Below are positions 1 through 8,392 of a DNA stretch of 64,000 nucleotides, in pieces; position 1 is the stretch's first letter; every line of letters starts with the position of its first letter. The notes under the pieces were generated by a model. It did no database searches. It was not told the origin of the DNA and was given only the letters and a program-made list of their open reading frames with translations. The translations under genes were made by a program, and so were the position numbers. The stretch is taken from positions 2,852,001 to 2,916,000 of the forward strand of contig CBDAQG010000002.1 in NCBI GenBank assembly GCA_965198995.1, written 5' to 3'. Origin of the DNA: CAXMMR01 sp965198995. GTDB lineage: Bacteria > Pseudomonadota > Alphaproteobacteria > Acetobacterales > Acetobacteraceae.

Positions 1-379
1 GAGCGCCTTGCCACAGCGTAAGCCGGCCGAGCGCGGCCAACTCTTCGTGACCCCCCTCGATCGTCATGCAGTGGTTGCCGGCAAGGGTGCCGAGCTTGCT
101 GGCGAAATGGACGCTCCCGTAGGCGACCAGCAGCTCGGCCTCGCTATAGCCACCGGGATAGAACAGGACCTGGCCAGGCGCGGGGTAGCTGGTCGCGTTC
201 TCATGGGTCAGGCCAGAGACCAAGTCGCCCAGTGGTATCCAGCACGCCTCGCCGCTCCATCGGACGTGGATGATGTGATTGCGGTAGGGCAGGAGGCTGC
301 CAAGCCAAGCCGCGGTTCGCGGCGCCTGCGTCTCCCAGCGTGCGGTGAAGCGAAACGGGCCGGCTGTTATCGTTGGCAT
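1..379 (-). CDS. DUF3830 family protein (C-terminus beyond window edge)
   Basis: This reading frame starts at the ATG at 379 and stays open to the left edge. It gives about 126 residues that match the DUF3830 family, a small cyclophilin-like beta fold of unknown activity. Visible family hallmarks are FRFTARWE near the start, LLPYRN, the RWSGEA segment with WIPLGD, the YPAPGQVLFYPGG turn and FASKLGTLAGNH near the end. An in-frame ATG four codons upstream is an alternative start. It lies 91 bp downstream of the amidohydrolase gene on the same strand and is probably co-transcribed with it. From general knowledge, DUF3830 genes often sit beside amidohydrolases and ABC importers. A direct catalytic role is not established. 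The family call is firm; the function is unknown. Confidence 0.8.
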   Translation of the reverse strand, partial: MPTITAGPFRFTARWETQAPRTAAWLGSLLPYRNHIIHVRWSGEACWIPLGDLVSGLTHENATSYPAPGQVLFYPGGYSEAELLVAYGSVHFASKLGTLAGNHCMTIEGGHEELAALGRLTLWQGA

Positions 380-470
380 CGGCCACGCCATACGGCATCG
401 TGCAACCGGCGAACAGCGCCGCCTCGCCACTGAGTGCGAGCGGCCTCGGCGCGTCGACTGCGGACGACTG

Positions 471-1598
471 TCAAGCCCGCCGGGCGGCGATGATGGCGAT
501 CGGGCCGCCGCCATCCGGACCCTGGTGCTCGGCGCCGCCAGACACGAACAGGTCGGTGCGGCCGAGCAGGCCGGCGATGACCCCGCCGACCAGGGCGCGG
601 GCGTGGCGCGTCGCGTTGATGTCGCTGTCATCCCACATGATGTGCCGGGCGCCGCGGATCAGCCCGCTGCGCGAAGGCTCCGCTTTGGCCAGCACGGCCT
701 GCACCCGGGCGGCCTCATCCACGCCCACCTGGCGCGTGGCCGGGATTTCAAGCTCGCCGAGGACGTCCTGAACCGCATCGAGGTCGATCGCGTCGCGCAT
801 CACCGCGTGGGCGATGCGCAGGTCGCCGGCCCAGTTGACGCTGTTGGCGAACAGCACGACCTGGTTGTGCATCAGTTCGATCCCGGCCGAGGTGCCGGCG
901 CGGCCCGACCAGAGGGACAGATCGTGGCCGATCGCGGGTCCGGTCACACGAGCCGGGTCGAGCTCGCCCAATGCCTTGGCCACTCCCAGGGCGGAGGCGC
1001 CGCGTGAGTAGCCCATCGAGAGGTAGGTGTCCTCCGTCACGACCGTTCGGCCGCGGGCGCGCGCCTCGGCCACGCGGGCGCTGGTCAGCAGCGGGCACTT
1101 CACCTTCACATAGTGCACATCGGCCGGATCTGTGACGCCGGCGTTGGCCATCGCCTGGCAAACCGCCGCCGCGGTTTGCTCAACCTGCTCCAGCCGACCG
1201 ATCTCCTCGGCCGCGAACACGCGCGTAAAAGCGGTGCCGATGGCAAGCGTCGGGGCGCCCGTCGGCGGCGCGCTGGCGGGGGCAACCGAAAAGATCAGCA
1301 GGTGCGGCGACAGGCCGCCTTCGGTGCCGCCGGACATGATGATCGCGACCTGTGCGGCGAGGTCGGCCGGCGAGCAGCCGAGCCGCTCGGACAGCAGGGT
1401 CTGCAACACACTGACCGCATACGGGCGGCTGAAATCGTTGACGCAGCCATTGCCCTCGGTCTTGCCCAGGATGGCGACGATCCGGCGGGGCTCCAGCCCA
1501 GCATCGAGCAGGCGGCGTACCGCGGAGACGTCGCCGGGGTCGCTGATGGCGAGCCGGTCTATCCGGCATTGCAATGGTTGCGCAGGCGCCGCGCTCAT
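471..1598 (-). CDS. Cyanuric acid amidohydrolase / barbiturase family ring-opening amidohydrolase (AtzD/TrzD-like)
   Basis: The 375-residue protein has the usual length of the AtzD/barbiturase family, cytoplasmic enzymes that hydrolyse the ring of cyanuric acid or barbiturate. The family has three similar domains, each giving a Lys and a Ser. Candidates here are Lys46 (GKTEGNG) with Ser89 (SGGTEGG), Lys167 (KCPLLTS) with the GYSRGAS serines near 198-202, and Lys305 with Ser353 (SGGAEHQGPDGGG). The start ATG has a GAGG ribosome site 7 bases upstream. The gene diverges from a LysR gene and precedes the DUF3830 gene. A nucleoside hydrolase and RidA protein 12 kb away make barbiturate or another oxidised pyrimidine a plausible substrate. 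Cyanuric acid cannot be excluded, and family members with other substrates exist. Confidence 0.9.
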   Translation of the reverse strand: MSAAPAQPLQCRIDRLAISDPGDVSAVRRLLDAGLEPRRIVAILGKTEGNGCVNDFSRPYAVSVLQTLLSERLGCSPADLAAQVAIIMSGGTEGGLSPHLLIFSVAPASAPPTGAPTLAIGTAFTRVFAAEEIGRLEQVEQTAAAVCQAMANAGVTDPADVHYVKVKCPLLTSARVAEARARGRTVVTEDTYLSMGYSRGASALGVAKALGELDPARVTGPAIGHDLSLWSGRAGTSAGIELMHNQVVLFANSVNWAGDLRIAHAVMRDAIDLDAVQDVLGELEIPATRQVGVDEAARVQAVLAKAEPSRSGLIRGARHIMWDDSDINATRHARALVGGVIAGLLGRTDLFVSGGAEHQGPDGGGPIAIIAARRA

Positions 1599-1767
1599 CG
1601 CGGCACCTCGACGCTGCCGCTCCTAATGATACTGCCCCCGTCGGCGTTGACCCCGTCGGCCGCGAGCGAGCGTGCGTGCTCGGCGCGACGCTTTTCCTGC
1701 CAGACCATCATCCGTCGCATCCGAGCCGTGACTGGCGCGACGCTAACGGCATCGCCAATCGCGCATA

Positions 1768-1781
1768 GCGCTCAAAAGCGC
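1768..1781. promoter_or_regulatory. Palindrome in the amidohydrolase/LysR divergent region
   Basis: GCGCT-N4-AGCGC is a perfect 5-bp inverted repeat lying between the divergent amidohydrolase and LysR genes, 77 bp upstream of the proposed LysR start. It could be a regulator site or a short RNA hairpin. It does not show the T-N11-A spacing of a classical LysR box. Confidence 0.25.
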
Positions 1782-1845
1782 CCGCACCGGCCCCATTTTT
1801 GCACTGCAGGATGGCGCGTATGGGACGGCACCCAGCGGCATCAGC

Positions 1846-1852
1846 AAGGAGG
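1846..1852 (+). promoter_or_regulatory. Ribosome binding site defining the LysR CTG start
   Basis: AAGGAGG is a full-strength Shine-Dalgarno sequence with a 5-base spacer to CTG 1858. No ATG, GTG or TTG lies at a suitable distance in the LysR frame, so this site decides the start. Confidence 0.6.
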
Positions 1853-1857
1853 ACACT

Positions 1858-2781
1858 CTGGGCAAACCACCCACTCTCCAGCAGGGCTATCAATCGCGTT
1901 CACGCTCCTTCGTTTATTTCGAGGCCGTGGCTCGGCATGGCTCGATGCGCAAGGCGGCAGCCAGCCTCAACGTCGCATCCTCGGCGCTCAACCGAAAGGT
2001 TCTCGACCTGGAGCGCGATTTAGGCGTGTTGCTGTTCGATCGATTGCCGCGCGGCGTGCGGCTGACCAGCTCGGGCGAGATGCTGCTTGCCCATGTCAGG
2101 CGCACCGTGCGCGACCTGAAGGTGACGTGCGATCAGATCGAGGATCTGCGCGGCTTGCGTCGCGGCCACGTCCGGCTCGCGGTCATCGAGGCGACGGCGC
2201 AGATCGTCGCCAAGCTGATCGTCGCCTCCTGGAAAAGCCATCCCCGCATCACCTTCGAGTTCCACGTCATGGGCAGCCAGGAGGTGATCTCCGCGGTGCT
2301 GCGCGACGAGGTCGATATCGGCTACGCCTTCAATCCGCCGCCCGACAGCAGCTTTCAGGTGGTCGCCGAATGCGCCAAGTCGCTGCACGCCTTCGTGGCG
2401 CCAGAGCATCCGCTGGCGCGCTTGTCAGAAGTGCGGCTGAGCGATTGCTCGAGCTATCCGATCCTCTACGGCAATACGACGCTGGGCGGACGGCATCTGC
2501 TCGACGCGGCGGCCGAGCGCGCCTCGCTGTCGCTGCGTCCGATGGTCATCGGCAATTCGATCGACAGCCTCAAATCGATCGCCGTGCACGGCCAAGCGGT
2601 CTGCTTTCAGCTCAACGTCGACGGCGAGGACGAACCTTCACTGGTGCCGCTGCCGCTCAAGGATCAGAACCTGCGCGGCCGCCTGGTCATCGGCGTCAAG
2701 CGCAACGGCCAGATCCCTGGCGCCGCCGCGGTCTTCCTCGAGCGACTGAAGACCGACCTCGCCGGCCGTGCTGATGCCTGA
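1858..2781 (+). CDS. LysR-family transcriptional regulator, probable CTG start
   Basis: This is a LysR-type regulator with an N-terminal winged helix (ARHGSMRKAAASLNVASSAL is the recognition region) followed by a periplasmic-binding-like effector domain, and it ends at 2781. The first GTG in frame (1927) would cut into the first helix, which begins before FVYFEAV. Upstream in the same frame, a perfect AAGGAGG (1846-1852) is followed after 5 bases by CTG at 1858. Using this start gives 307 residues, a normal LysR length with an intact DNA-binding domain. It diverges from the AtzD-like gene and probably controls it and the adjacent uptake genes. The ligand is unknown. The family call is firm; the CTG start is an inference from the ribosome site. 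Confidence 0.88.
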   Translation: MGKPPTLQQGYQSRSRSFVYFEAVARHGSMRKAAASLNVASSALNRKVLDLERDLGVLLFDRLPRGVRLTSSGEMLLAHVRRTVRDLKVTCDQIEDLRGLRRGHVRLAVIEATAQIVAKLIVASWKSHPRITFEFHVMGSQEVISAVLRDEVDIGYAFNPPPDSSFQVVAECAKSLHAFVAPEHPLARLSEVRLSDCSSYPILYGNTTLGGRHLLDAAAERASLSLRPMVIGNSIDSLKSIAVHGQAVCFQLNVDGEDEPSLVPLPLKDQNLRGRLVIGVKRNGQIPGAAAVFLERLKTDLAGRADA

Positions 2782-3039
2782 CCGGCAGCACGATCGTCTC
2801 GGCCGCAACCATGGCCTTGGTGTCATGACGCCCGCGCCGCACCGGTGCAAAAAGGCGGACGGTGCTGACGCTTTTCGCTGCTTGCCCGGTCGCCGCACGC
2901 CGCGCCAATTTGGTATCCACGTCATCTCGGCTCGCCGTGTGCCGCGCGATCGGGGGTGCCATGTGACGTTGCGTCCCAGTGGTCCAGGGAACCACTCCCG
3001 CAGCAGTCGACGTCTCGGCGCCTCAGCGGTCACCGTGCC

Positions 3040-3589
3040 GCTGCTCCCGCCCCGGGCGGTTGCCGGACTGGCCGGCCTGAGGCTGACCGGGCCGTTGTTC
3101 CGCCAGCCGCTTCTCACTAACCTTGCGCTCGCCGCGGTGGCGCCATTCGGCTGGTTTGTAACCCGCATCAAAGCCGGGCTGCGGCTGGGCGCGGCCGGAG
3201 AGAACCCTCGCGCCGCCGCCGTCACGGGCACCGACCCGGCCCTGGCGCGTGTGTTCGCCTGCGTCGTCGGGGCGGCGATCGCCGGGCTGGGCGGCGCCGT
3301 CCTGGTCCTTCAGCAGGCCGGCACCTTCATCGACGCGATGACCAGCGGCCGCGGCGTCCTGGCTCTGGCGGCGGTCGTCGGCCGCTGGCGACCGGTCTCC
3401 AGCGTGGCCGCATGCCTTGTCTTTGGTGCCGCCGAAGCGCTAGAGCTACGCGTCGCGATCTTCGGGCTGCCGTTTAGCTCCTACACCGTCCAGATCCTGC
3501 CCGACCTGCTTGCCGCGCTGGCGGCGTTCGGCCGCTCGGCCAGGATGCCCGCCCCCCTCGGTCAGCCGCTGGCCGCGTCGTCGGCATGA
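3040..3589 (+). pseudogene. 3' half of a nucleoside/purine-type ABC transporter permease (BmpA-associated type)
   Basis: From about 3055 the frame ending at 3589 reads as the C-terminal half of an inner-membrane translocator of the nucleoside/simple-sugar ABC class. The hallmark cytoplasmic loop GLRLGAAGENPRAA is present, followed by the helix IAGLGGAVLVL and the SGRGVLALAAVVGRWRP segment. Only about 180 residues remain of an expected 300, and the sequence before 3040 in this frame has no membrane character. The first half of the gene, the partner permease and the ATPase are absent nearby, so this is probably a deletion remnant. Its survival between the LysR gene and the FrhB-like gene suggests the cluster once had a dedicated nucleoside importer, later replaced by the two other ABC systems. 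Confidence 0.7.
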
Positions 3590-3610
3590 CCGGGCAGAGC
3601 GCAGGGCAGG

Positions 3611-4948
3611 ATGCCGAATGAGGACACAGCGCCGATGACCGAACCATCCGAACCCGCGCCGCTGCGCAGCGTCGAGAGGATCGTCGCAGAAGGACTCTGC
3701 ATCGGCTGCGGACTGTGCCAGAGCATCGCCGGACCGCAGGCGATCCGCCTCGTCATGTCGGGCGAGGGCGGCGAGCGCCCGCTGGTGCTCAGGCCGCTCG
3801 ACGAGTCGGTGCTGCGAACGATCAACGCGGTTTGCCCCGGCATCGTGGTGCGCGGCTACGCGCCGGGATCAGAGCCCTCCGAACCGGAGCTCGATCCGAT
3901 CTGGGGCCCGAGCCGGACGATGGCGATCGGCCATGCCGGCGATCCGGCCGTCCGGTTCCACGCCTCCTCCGGCGGTGCGCTGACCGCCCTCGCGCTGCAT
4001 TTGCTGGCAGAGCGCAAGGTCGACTTCATCCTGCACGTCGCACCCTCAGCCGCCCAACCACTGCGCACGGTGCGCCAACTCAGCTTCGATGCGGCGCAGG
4101 TGATCGAGGCCTCCGGGTCGCGTTACGGGCCGGCCGCGCCGCTGATCGACTTCAAGGCCGTGCTCGACCGCGAGCAGCCCTTCGCCTTCATCGGCAAGGC
4201 CTGCGACATCTCCGCCATACGCAACTACGCGCGGCTCGATCCGCGCGTCGACCGATTACTGCGTTACGCCCTAAATTTCTATTGCGGTGGCGTATCAGAG
4301 TTCCGCAAGACCGTCGACTATGTCCGCCGCATCGGCGCCCACGAGCAGGACGTGACTGCGCTGCGTTACCGCGGCGACGGCTGCCCCGGCGCGATGGTGA
4401 TGAAAACCAATGACGGCACCGAGCACCGCTTCAGCTACAACGACATGTGGTCGGACGAGCATCGCTGGCAGCTGCAGTTCCGCTGCAAGATCTGCCCGGA
4501 CGCGCTCGGCGACCTGGCCGACCTTTCGGTGGCCGACGTTTGGCCGGGCGGCAAGCCGATCACCGACGAGATCGGCTTCAACGGCTTCATCGCCCGCACC
4601 GAGCGCGGCCAGGCATTACTCGACGATGCCGTTCGCTGCGGCGACGTCGTGCTGACAGAGGGGCTCACCCATGCCGGCCTGGAACTCGCCCAAGGCAGCC
4701 AGATGCGCAAGAAGCAAGGTCTGACCTCGCGCTACTCGGCGATGCGCGATGCCGGGATCGCGCCGCCTGTCGCGACCGGGCTGCGCCTCGATGAGGCGGC
4801 CGACATGATCGACATGGCGGAACGGGCCGCGAATTATCATGGCATGCTGCAGCGGCTTGCGGCAGGGGATAATGTCGAGGATCTATGCTTGACGCTTGAG
4901 GAGGCGGTCATGCCAGAGGCTATGCCTCTGAACACCGCTGGGCTCTGA
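3611..4948 (+). CDS. Coenzyme F420 hydrogenase/dehydrogenase beta subunit (FrhB)-family iron-sulfur flavoprotein
   Basis: The 445-residue protein has the N-terminal and C-terminal FrhB domains. Cysteines at 30, 33 and 36 (LCIGCGLC) are followed by an isolated Cys75 in AVCPG instead of the close fourth ferredoxin cysteine. A second set includes the CGG near 234 and CKIC at 292-295, followed by DLSVADVWPGG, a typical FrhB C-terminal signature. The family binds FAD and iron-sulfur clusters and moves electrons to or from F420, ferredoxin or other acceptors. An alternative ATG at 3635 has a weak upstream AGGA. It heads a run of same-strand genes (ABC importer, dioxygenase). A role in reducing or oxidising the imported heterocycle is possible. 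F420 use cannot be read from sequence. Confidence 0.85.
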   Translation: MPNEDTAPMTEPSEPAPLRSVERIVAEGLCIGCGLCQSIAGPQAIRLVMSGEGGERPLVLRPLDESVLRTINAVCPGIVVRGYAPGSEPSEPELDPIWGPSRTMAIGHAGDPAVRFHASSGGALTALALHLLAERKVDFILHVAPSAAQPLRTVRQLSFDAAQVIEASGSRYGPAAPLIDFKAVLDREQPFAFIGKACDISAIRNYARLDPRVDRLLRYALNFYCGGVSEFRKTVDYVRRIGAHEQDVTALRYRGDGCPGAMVMKTNDGTEHRFSYNDMWSDEHRWQLQFRCKICPDALGDLADLSVADVWPGGKPITDEIGFNGFIARTERGQALLDDAVRCGDVVLTEGLTHAGLELAQGSQMRKKQGLTSRYSAMRDAGIAPPVATGLRLDEAADMIDMAERAANYHGMLQRLAAGDNVEDLCLTLEEAVMPEAMPLNTAGL

Positions 4949-4961
4949 GGCTCCAGAGCCC
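4940..4961 (+). terminator. Intercistronic hairpin over the FrhB-like stop codon
   Basis: GGGCTCT and AGAGCCC form a perfect 7-bp stem with an 8-base loop; the FrhB-like stop codon lies at the end of the left arm. No T-run follows, so an attenuating or RNA-stabilising hairpin is more likely than a strong intrinsic terminator. Confidence 0.35.
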
Positions 4962-4967
4962 GAATAT

Positions 4968-5822
4968 TTGATAGGCGTGATGGGAACACGGATGGATGGT
5001 TTGGTGGCATGGCGCCGGTGTTGCACAGCGATGCTCGCGGCCGCCTGGCTGCTCGCTTCGCCGGGCTTGGTGTTCGGACAGACGGCGCCGCCATCCGGCC
5101 TGTCGCGTATCCGCGCCGAAGGCGTGCTGACGGACGGCGTCGAGGCAGCCTCGCCACCCTACGAGTTCGACGATCACGGCGAGATCAACGGTTTTGACAT
5201 CGAATTGGCGCAGCTTTTCGCCAAGTCCATCGGGGTCAAGCTGTCGGTCATCGACACCGCCTGGGCAGGCGTCATCCCGTCGCTCTATGCTGACAAATTC
5301 GACCTGATCTGGTCGGCGATGCCGATCACCCCGGCGCGCAAGCGCGCGGTGCTGTTCTCCAGGGTCTACGCCGTCGACCAGCCGGTGCTGATCGCCCGCG
5401 CCAATGACCGCCGAGAAACCACTGCCGCTGACTTGAAGGGCATGGTTCTCGGCTCGCAGCTCAACTCCTCGGTCGAGGAGCAGGCGAAAAAGCTGTCGGA
5501 CGACGGCAATCTCGGGCTCGACATCCGATTGTATGACCACATGGACGCCGCTTATCTGGATCTCAACAATCATAACGTCGATGTCGTCATGACCTCGCGC
5601 AGCAGCTTTTCGCAACTGATACGCCAGCGTCCCGGCCTCTACCGCATCGTCCTTTCGCTGCCACCTGACCTCTTCATGGCGGTCGCCGCGCGCAAAGACG
5701 AGCCCGACCTGATCGACGCCGTCAACCGGTTTCTGAGCGGCCTGCAATCCTCGGGACAGCTCGCGGCACTGTACATGAAATGGTTCGGCGTCGCCTCGCT
5801 GCCCGTGCCGGCCGCCGAGTGA
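4968..5822 (+). CDS. Polar amino-acid-type ABC transporter substrate-binding protein
   Basis: The 284-residue protein begins with a positively charged stretch and a hydrophobic signal peptide ending near VFGQ, so the mature protein is periplasmic. The rest is a class-3 solute-binding domain (SBP_bac_3): PPYEFDDHGEINGFDIELA near the N-terminus, DLIWSAMPITPARKRAVLFS in the centre and a final GQLAALYMKWFG helix. Translation could start at the TTG at 4968 or at ATG 4980 or 4992; all keep the signal peptide. A permease and an ATPase follow immediately, giving a complete three-gene importer. Homologues bind amino acids or related small polar compounds. The genomic setting suggests an N-heterocycle or its breakdown product. 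Confidence 0.9.
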   Translation: MIGVMGTRMDGLVAWRRCCTAMLAAAWLLASPGLVFGQTAPPSGLSRIRAEGVLTDGVEAASPPYEFDDHGEINGFDIELAQLFAKSIGVKLSVIDTAWAGVIPSLYADKFDLIWSAMPITPARKRAVLFSRVYAVDQPVLIARANDRRETTAADLKGMVLGSQLNSSVEEQAKKLSDDGNLGLDIRLYDHMDAAYLDLNNHNVDVVMTSRSSFSQLIRQRPGLYRIVLSLPPDLFMAVAARKDEPDLIDAVNRFLSGLQSSGQLAALYMKWFGVASLPVPAAE

Positions 5823-5838
5823 TAGAGCGCCACCGCCG

Positions 5839-6507
5839 GTGATCGGCATCAGCTTCACCCCGCTGATCCCCTACATACCGGAGTTCCTCAGGGGCATTCG
5901 GGCAACGATTATCTACGCATCCGCCTCGCTTTGTCTCGCCTGCGTGGTCGGCCTCGTCGTCGCCATGGCGCGCCGCTCCGCCGCCGCGCCGCTGCGCTGG
6001 GTCGCCCAAGGCTATGTCGACCTGATCCGCGGCACCCCGGCCCTGGTGCAGATCTTCTTCATCTATTTCGGGCTACCGGCGCTCGGCATCTACATCGCGG
6101 CACCGCTCGCCGGCGTCATTGCGATTGGCCTCAACAGCGCAGGCTATCTGGCCGAGATCTTTCGCGCCGGCATCGCCGGCGTCGACGGCGGGCAAATCGA
6201 GGCCGGGCGCTCAATCGGCATGAGCCGCAACCAGACCTTTCGGCGGGTCGTGCTGCCGCAGGCATTACGGCTCGCCGTTCCCGCCACCGCTGGAGAATTC
6301 ACCAGCCTGGTCAAAGGCACGTCCCTGCTGTCGACGATATCGATCACCGAACTCACCCGGGTCGCCCAGCAGGTCGTCTCCGTCACCTTCCGCCCGATCG
6401 AGGCCTATCTCGCGGTCGCTCTCGTCTACCTGGTCCTGAACACCGCGATCTCGCAGGGGAGTGCTTGGCTGGAACGTGCTCTGCGTCGCGCCGAAGGTCT
6501 GGCATGA
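5839..6507 (+). CDS. Polar amino-acid-type ABC transporter permease
   Basis: The 222-residue inner-membrane protein belongs to the HisM/GlnP class. An N-terminal hydrophobic helix is followed by the binding-protein-dependent transport domain, with the EAA-like cytoplasmic loop around QIEAGRSIGMSRNQTFRRVVLPQAL. GTG at 5839 is the only suitable start and follows the binding-protein gene by 16 bp. Its stop overlaps the start of the ATPase gene (ATGA), so the two are translationally coupled. Only one permease gene is present, so the channel is probably a homodimer. Confidence 0.92.
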   Translation: MIGISFTPLIPYIPEFLRGIRATIIYASASLCLACVVGLVVAMARRSAAAPLRWVAQGYVDLIRGTPALVQIFFIYFGLPALGIYIAAPLAGVIAIGLNSAGYLAEIFRAGIAGVDGGQIEAGRSIGMSRNQTFRRVVLPQALRLAVPATAGEFTSLVKGTSLLSTISITELTRVAQQVVSVTFRPIEAYLAVALVYLVLNTAISQGSAWLERALRRAEGLA

Positions 6508-7307
6508 CGCTGCTCCCCGTCACCACCGCCGAGCCTGCCGCCGCGCGCGGCCACCCGGTGCTGCGTCTGCGCGGCCTGGTCAAGACGTTCAAGATCCACC
6601 CCGTACTGTGCGGCATCGACCTCGATGTTGCGCGCGGCAGCACCGTCGCGATCATCGGCCCGAGCGGCTCCGGGAAATCCACTCTGCTCCGTTGCATCAA
6701 CCATCTCGACACACCGACGGCGGGCGTGGTCGAGATCGACGGCAAGCCGACTGCGTCGCACACGGCGGCCAGCGCGCGCGAACGCGAGCGCGACCTGAAC
6801 GCCATGCGCGCCACCGTCGGCATGGTGTTCCAACGTTTTAATCTGTTCTCACACCGCACCGCCTTGGCAAACGTCATGGAGGGTCTGCTGGTCGTCAAGC
6901 GGATGCCGCGCGCCGAGGCACGGCAGGCGGCACTGGCGATGCTGGACCGTGTCAATATGGCGCACAAGGTCGATGCTCATCCGGCGCAGCTATCCGGTGG
7001 TCAGCAGCAGCGCGTGGCGATCGCGCGCGCACTCGTCATGCAGCCGACCCTGATGCTGTTCGACGAGGCGACGTCGGCACTCGATCCGGAAATGGTTCAG
7101 GAAGTCCTAAACGTCATGCGCTCGCTTTCCGAAGACGGCCTCACCATGTTGGTCGTCACCCATGAAATGGGCTTCGCTCGCGAAGTCGCCGACCGCGCGA
7201 TATTCATGGACGCTGGGCTCGTAATCGAGGACGATATACCCGAACGTCTGTTCACCCGGCCGCAACGAGAACGCACCAGGGCCTTTCTTCGCAACGTGCG
7301 CCGATGA
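6504..7307 (+). CDS. Polar amino-acid-type ABC transporter ATPase (GlnQ/HisP-like)
   Basis: The ATG at 6504 overlaps the permease stop and gives 267 residues. All nucleotide-binding motifs are present: Walker A GPSGSGKST, Q-loop MVFQRFNLF, signature LSGGQQQR, Walker B LMLFDEATSALDP and H-loop VVTHEMGFA. This is the energising subunit of the importer whose binding protein and permease lie directly upstream. A longer open frame reaches back to 5931 but reads through the permease in another frame and is not coding. Confidence 0.93.
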   Translation: MTLLPVTTAEPAAARGHPVLRLRGLVKTFKIHPVLCGIDLDVARGSTVAIIGPSGSGKSTLLRCINHLDTPTAGVVEIDGKPTASHTAASARERERDLNAMRATVGMVFQRFNLFSHRTALANVMEGLLVVKRMPRAEARQAALAMLDRVNMAHKVDAHPAQLSGGQQQRVAIARALVMQPTLMLFDEATSALDPEMVQEVLNVMRSLSEDGLTMLVVTHEMGFAREVADRAIFMDAGLVIEDDIPERLFTRPQRERTRAFLRNVRR

Positions 7308-7367
7308 TCCCGCGTACGCGGCAGCGAAGCACCTGCCATCCAATTGCCTGTCTCGAAGGAATTTGAC

Positions 7368-8381
7368 GTGACCAGCAGCACGATTTCCAATGACGGTCAG
7401 CGCGGCGCCTTCGATACCATCCCGGTGATCGATTTCGCCGCGATGGCGGATGGCAGCCCCGCCGAAAAGGCGCGCGTCGCCGCCGAGATCCGTCAGGCCT
7501 GCATCCGCTCCGGCTTTTTCTACATCGTCAATCACGGCATCGATGACGCGACGATCGAGACCCTCTTCGTGCAAGCGAAGCGCTTTTTCGCGCTGCCGAT
7601 CGAGAGCAAGCTGAAGCTGCGCGCCAGGGATGTGGAGCACTTGATCGGCTACGTCTCGATGTTCGAGGAGGGCAAGAATCCAACGCGCGGTGATCTGCAC
7701 CAGGCCTTCGATTTCGTCACCGAAGCCAGCGCGACGCCCGACATCGTGGTGCAGGCCGATTTCCGCGCCCCTAGCAATCGCTGGCCCATCGAGCTGCCCG
7801 GCTTCCGCGAGGCCTTGAGCGCATATGCGGTGCGGATCCGCATTCTCACCCGGCAGATCTTCCATGCCTTCGCCCTCGCGCTCGGCCTCGAGGAGACGTA
7901 TTTCGACGCCATCACCGACCGGCCGCTCTCGCTCGGCCGCATCCTGCACTACCCGCATCAGCCGAACCCCGACGAGAACCAGATCGGCAACGGTCCCCAT
8001 ACCGACCATGAATGCTTCACCATCCTGCGCCAGGATGCCGACGTGCAAGCGCTACAGGTGTGCAATCGTGCGGGCGAGTGGATCGATGCGCCGCCGCTCG
8101 CCGGCAGCTTCGTCGTCAACATCGGTGACCTGATGGCGCGCTGGACTAACGACCTGTTCAGTTCGACGCCGCACCGGGTGATCAACCGGTCCGGCCGCGC
8201 GCGCTACTCGCTGCCGTTCTTCATCGGCGCGAACCCGGATGCGCTGATCGACGTGCTACCGAGCTGCGTCTCGTCCGACAATCCACCGCGCTACACGCCC
8301 ATCGTGACCTCCGACTATGTACAGGGACTGATCGCCGGCGGCTTTCGCGAGTTGCCGGCCGAGCTCGAGAGCGTCGACTAG
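7368..8381 (+). CDS. Isopenicillin-N-synthase-like Fe(II)/2-oxoglutarate dioxygenase
   Basis: The protein has the DIOX_N domain (IPVIDF ... SGFFYIVNHGI) and the 2OG-Fe(II) oxygenase core. The iron ligands are the His and Asp of the HTDHE motif and the distal His in STPHRV. The downstream RYSLPFF segment carries the Arg-x-Ser that binds 2-oxoglutarate in this family. GTG at 7368 has AAGGA 7 bases upstream and is preferred over the TTG at 7344; it gives 337 residues. The gene sits between two ABC importers and probably oxidises the imported compound. Fungal thymine 7-hydroxylase belongs to the same broad superfamily, which makes a nucleobase substrate conceivable, but the substrate cannot be read from sequence. 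Confidence 0.9.
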   Translation: MTSSTISNDGQRGAFDTIPVIDFAAMADGSPAEKARVAAEIRQACIRSGFFYIVNHGIDDATIETLFVQAKRFFALPIESKLKLRARDVEHLIGYVSMFEEGKNPTRGDLHQAFDFVTEASATPDIVVQADFRAPSNRWPIELPGFREALSAYAVRIRILTRQIFHAFALALGLEETYFDAITDRPLSLGRILHYPHQPNPDENQIGNGPHTDHECFTILRQDADVQALQVCNRAGEWIDAPPLAGSFVVNIGDLMARWTNDLFSSTPHRVINRSGRARYSLPFFIGANPDALIDVLPSCVSSDNPPRYTPIVTSDYVQGLIAGGFRELPAELESVD

Positions 8382-8392
8382 CCCGCCCGCGG

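Noticed and set aside
1113..2774. 553-codon plus-strand open frame
   Set aside because: It crosses the amidohydrolase on the opposite strand and the LysR gene in another frame; no domain and strongly Arg-rich.
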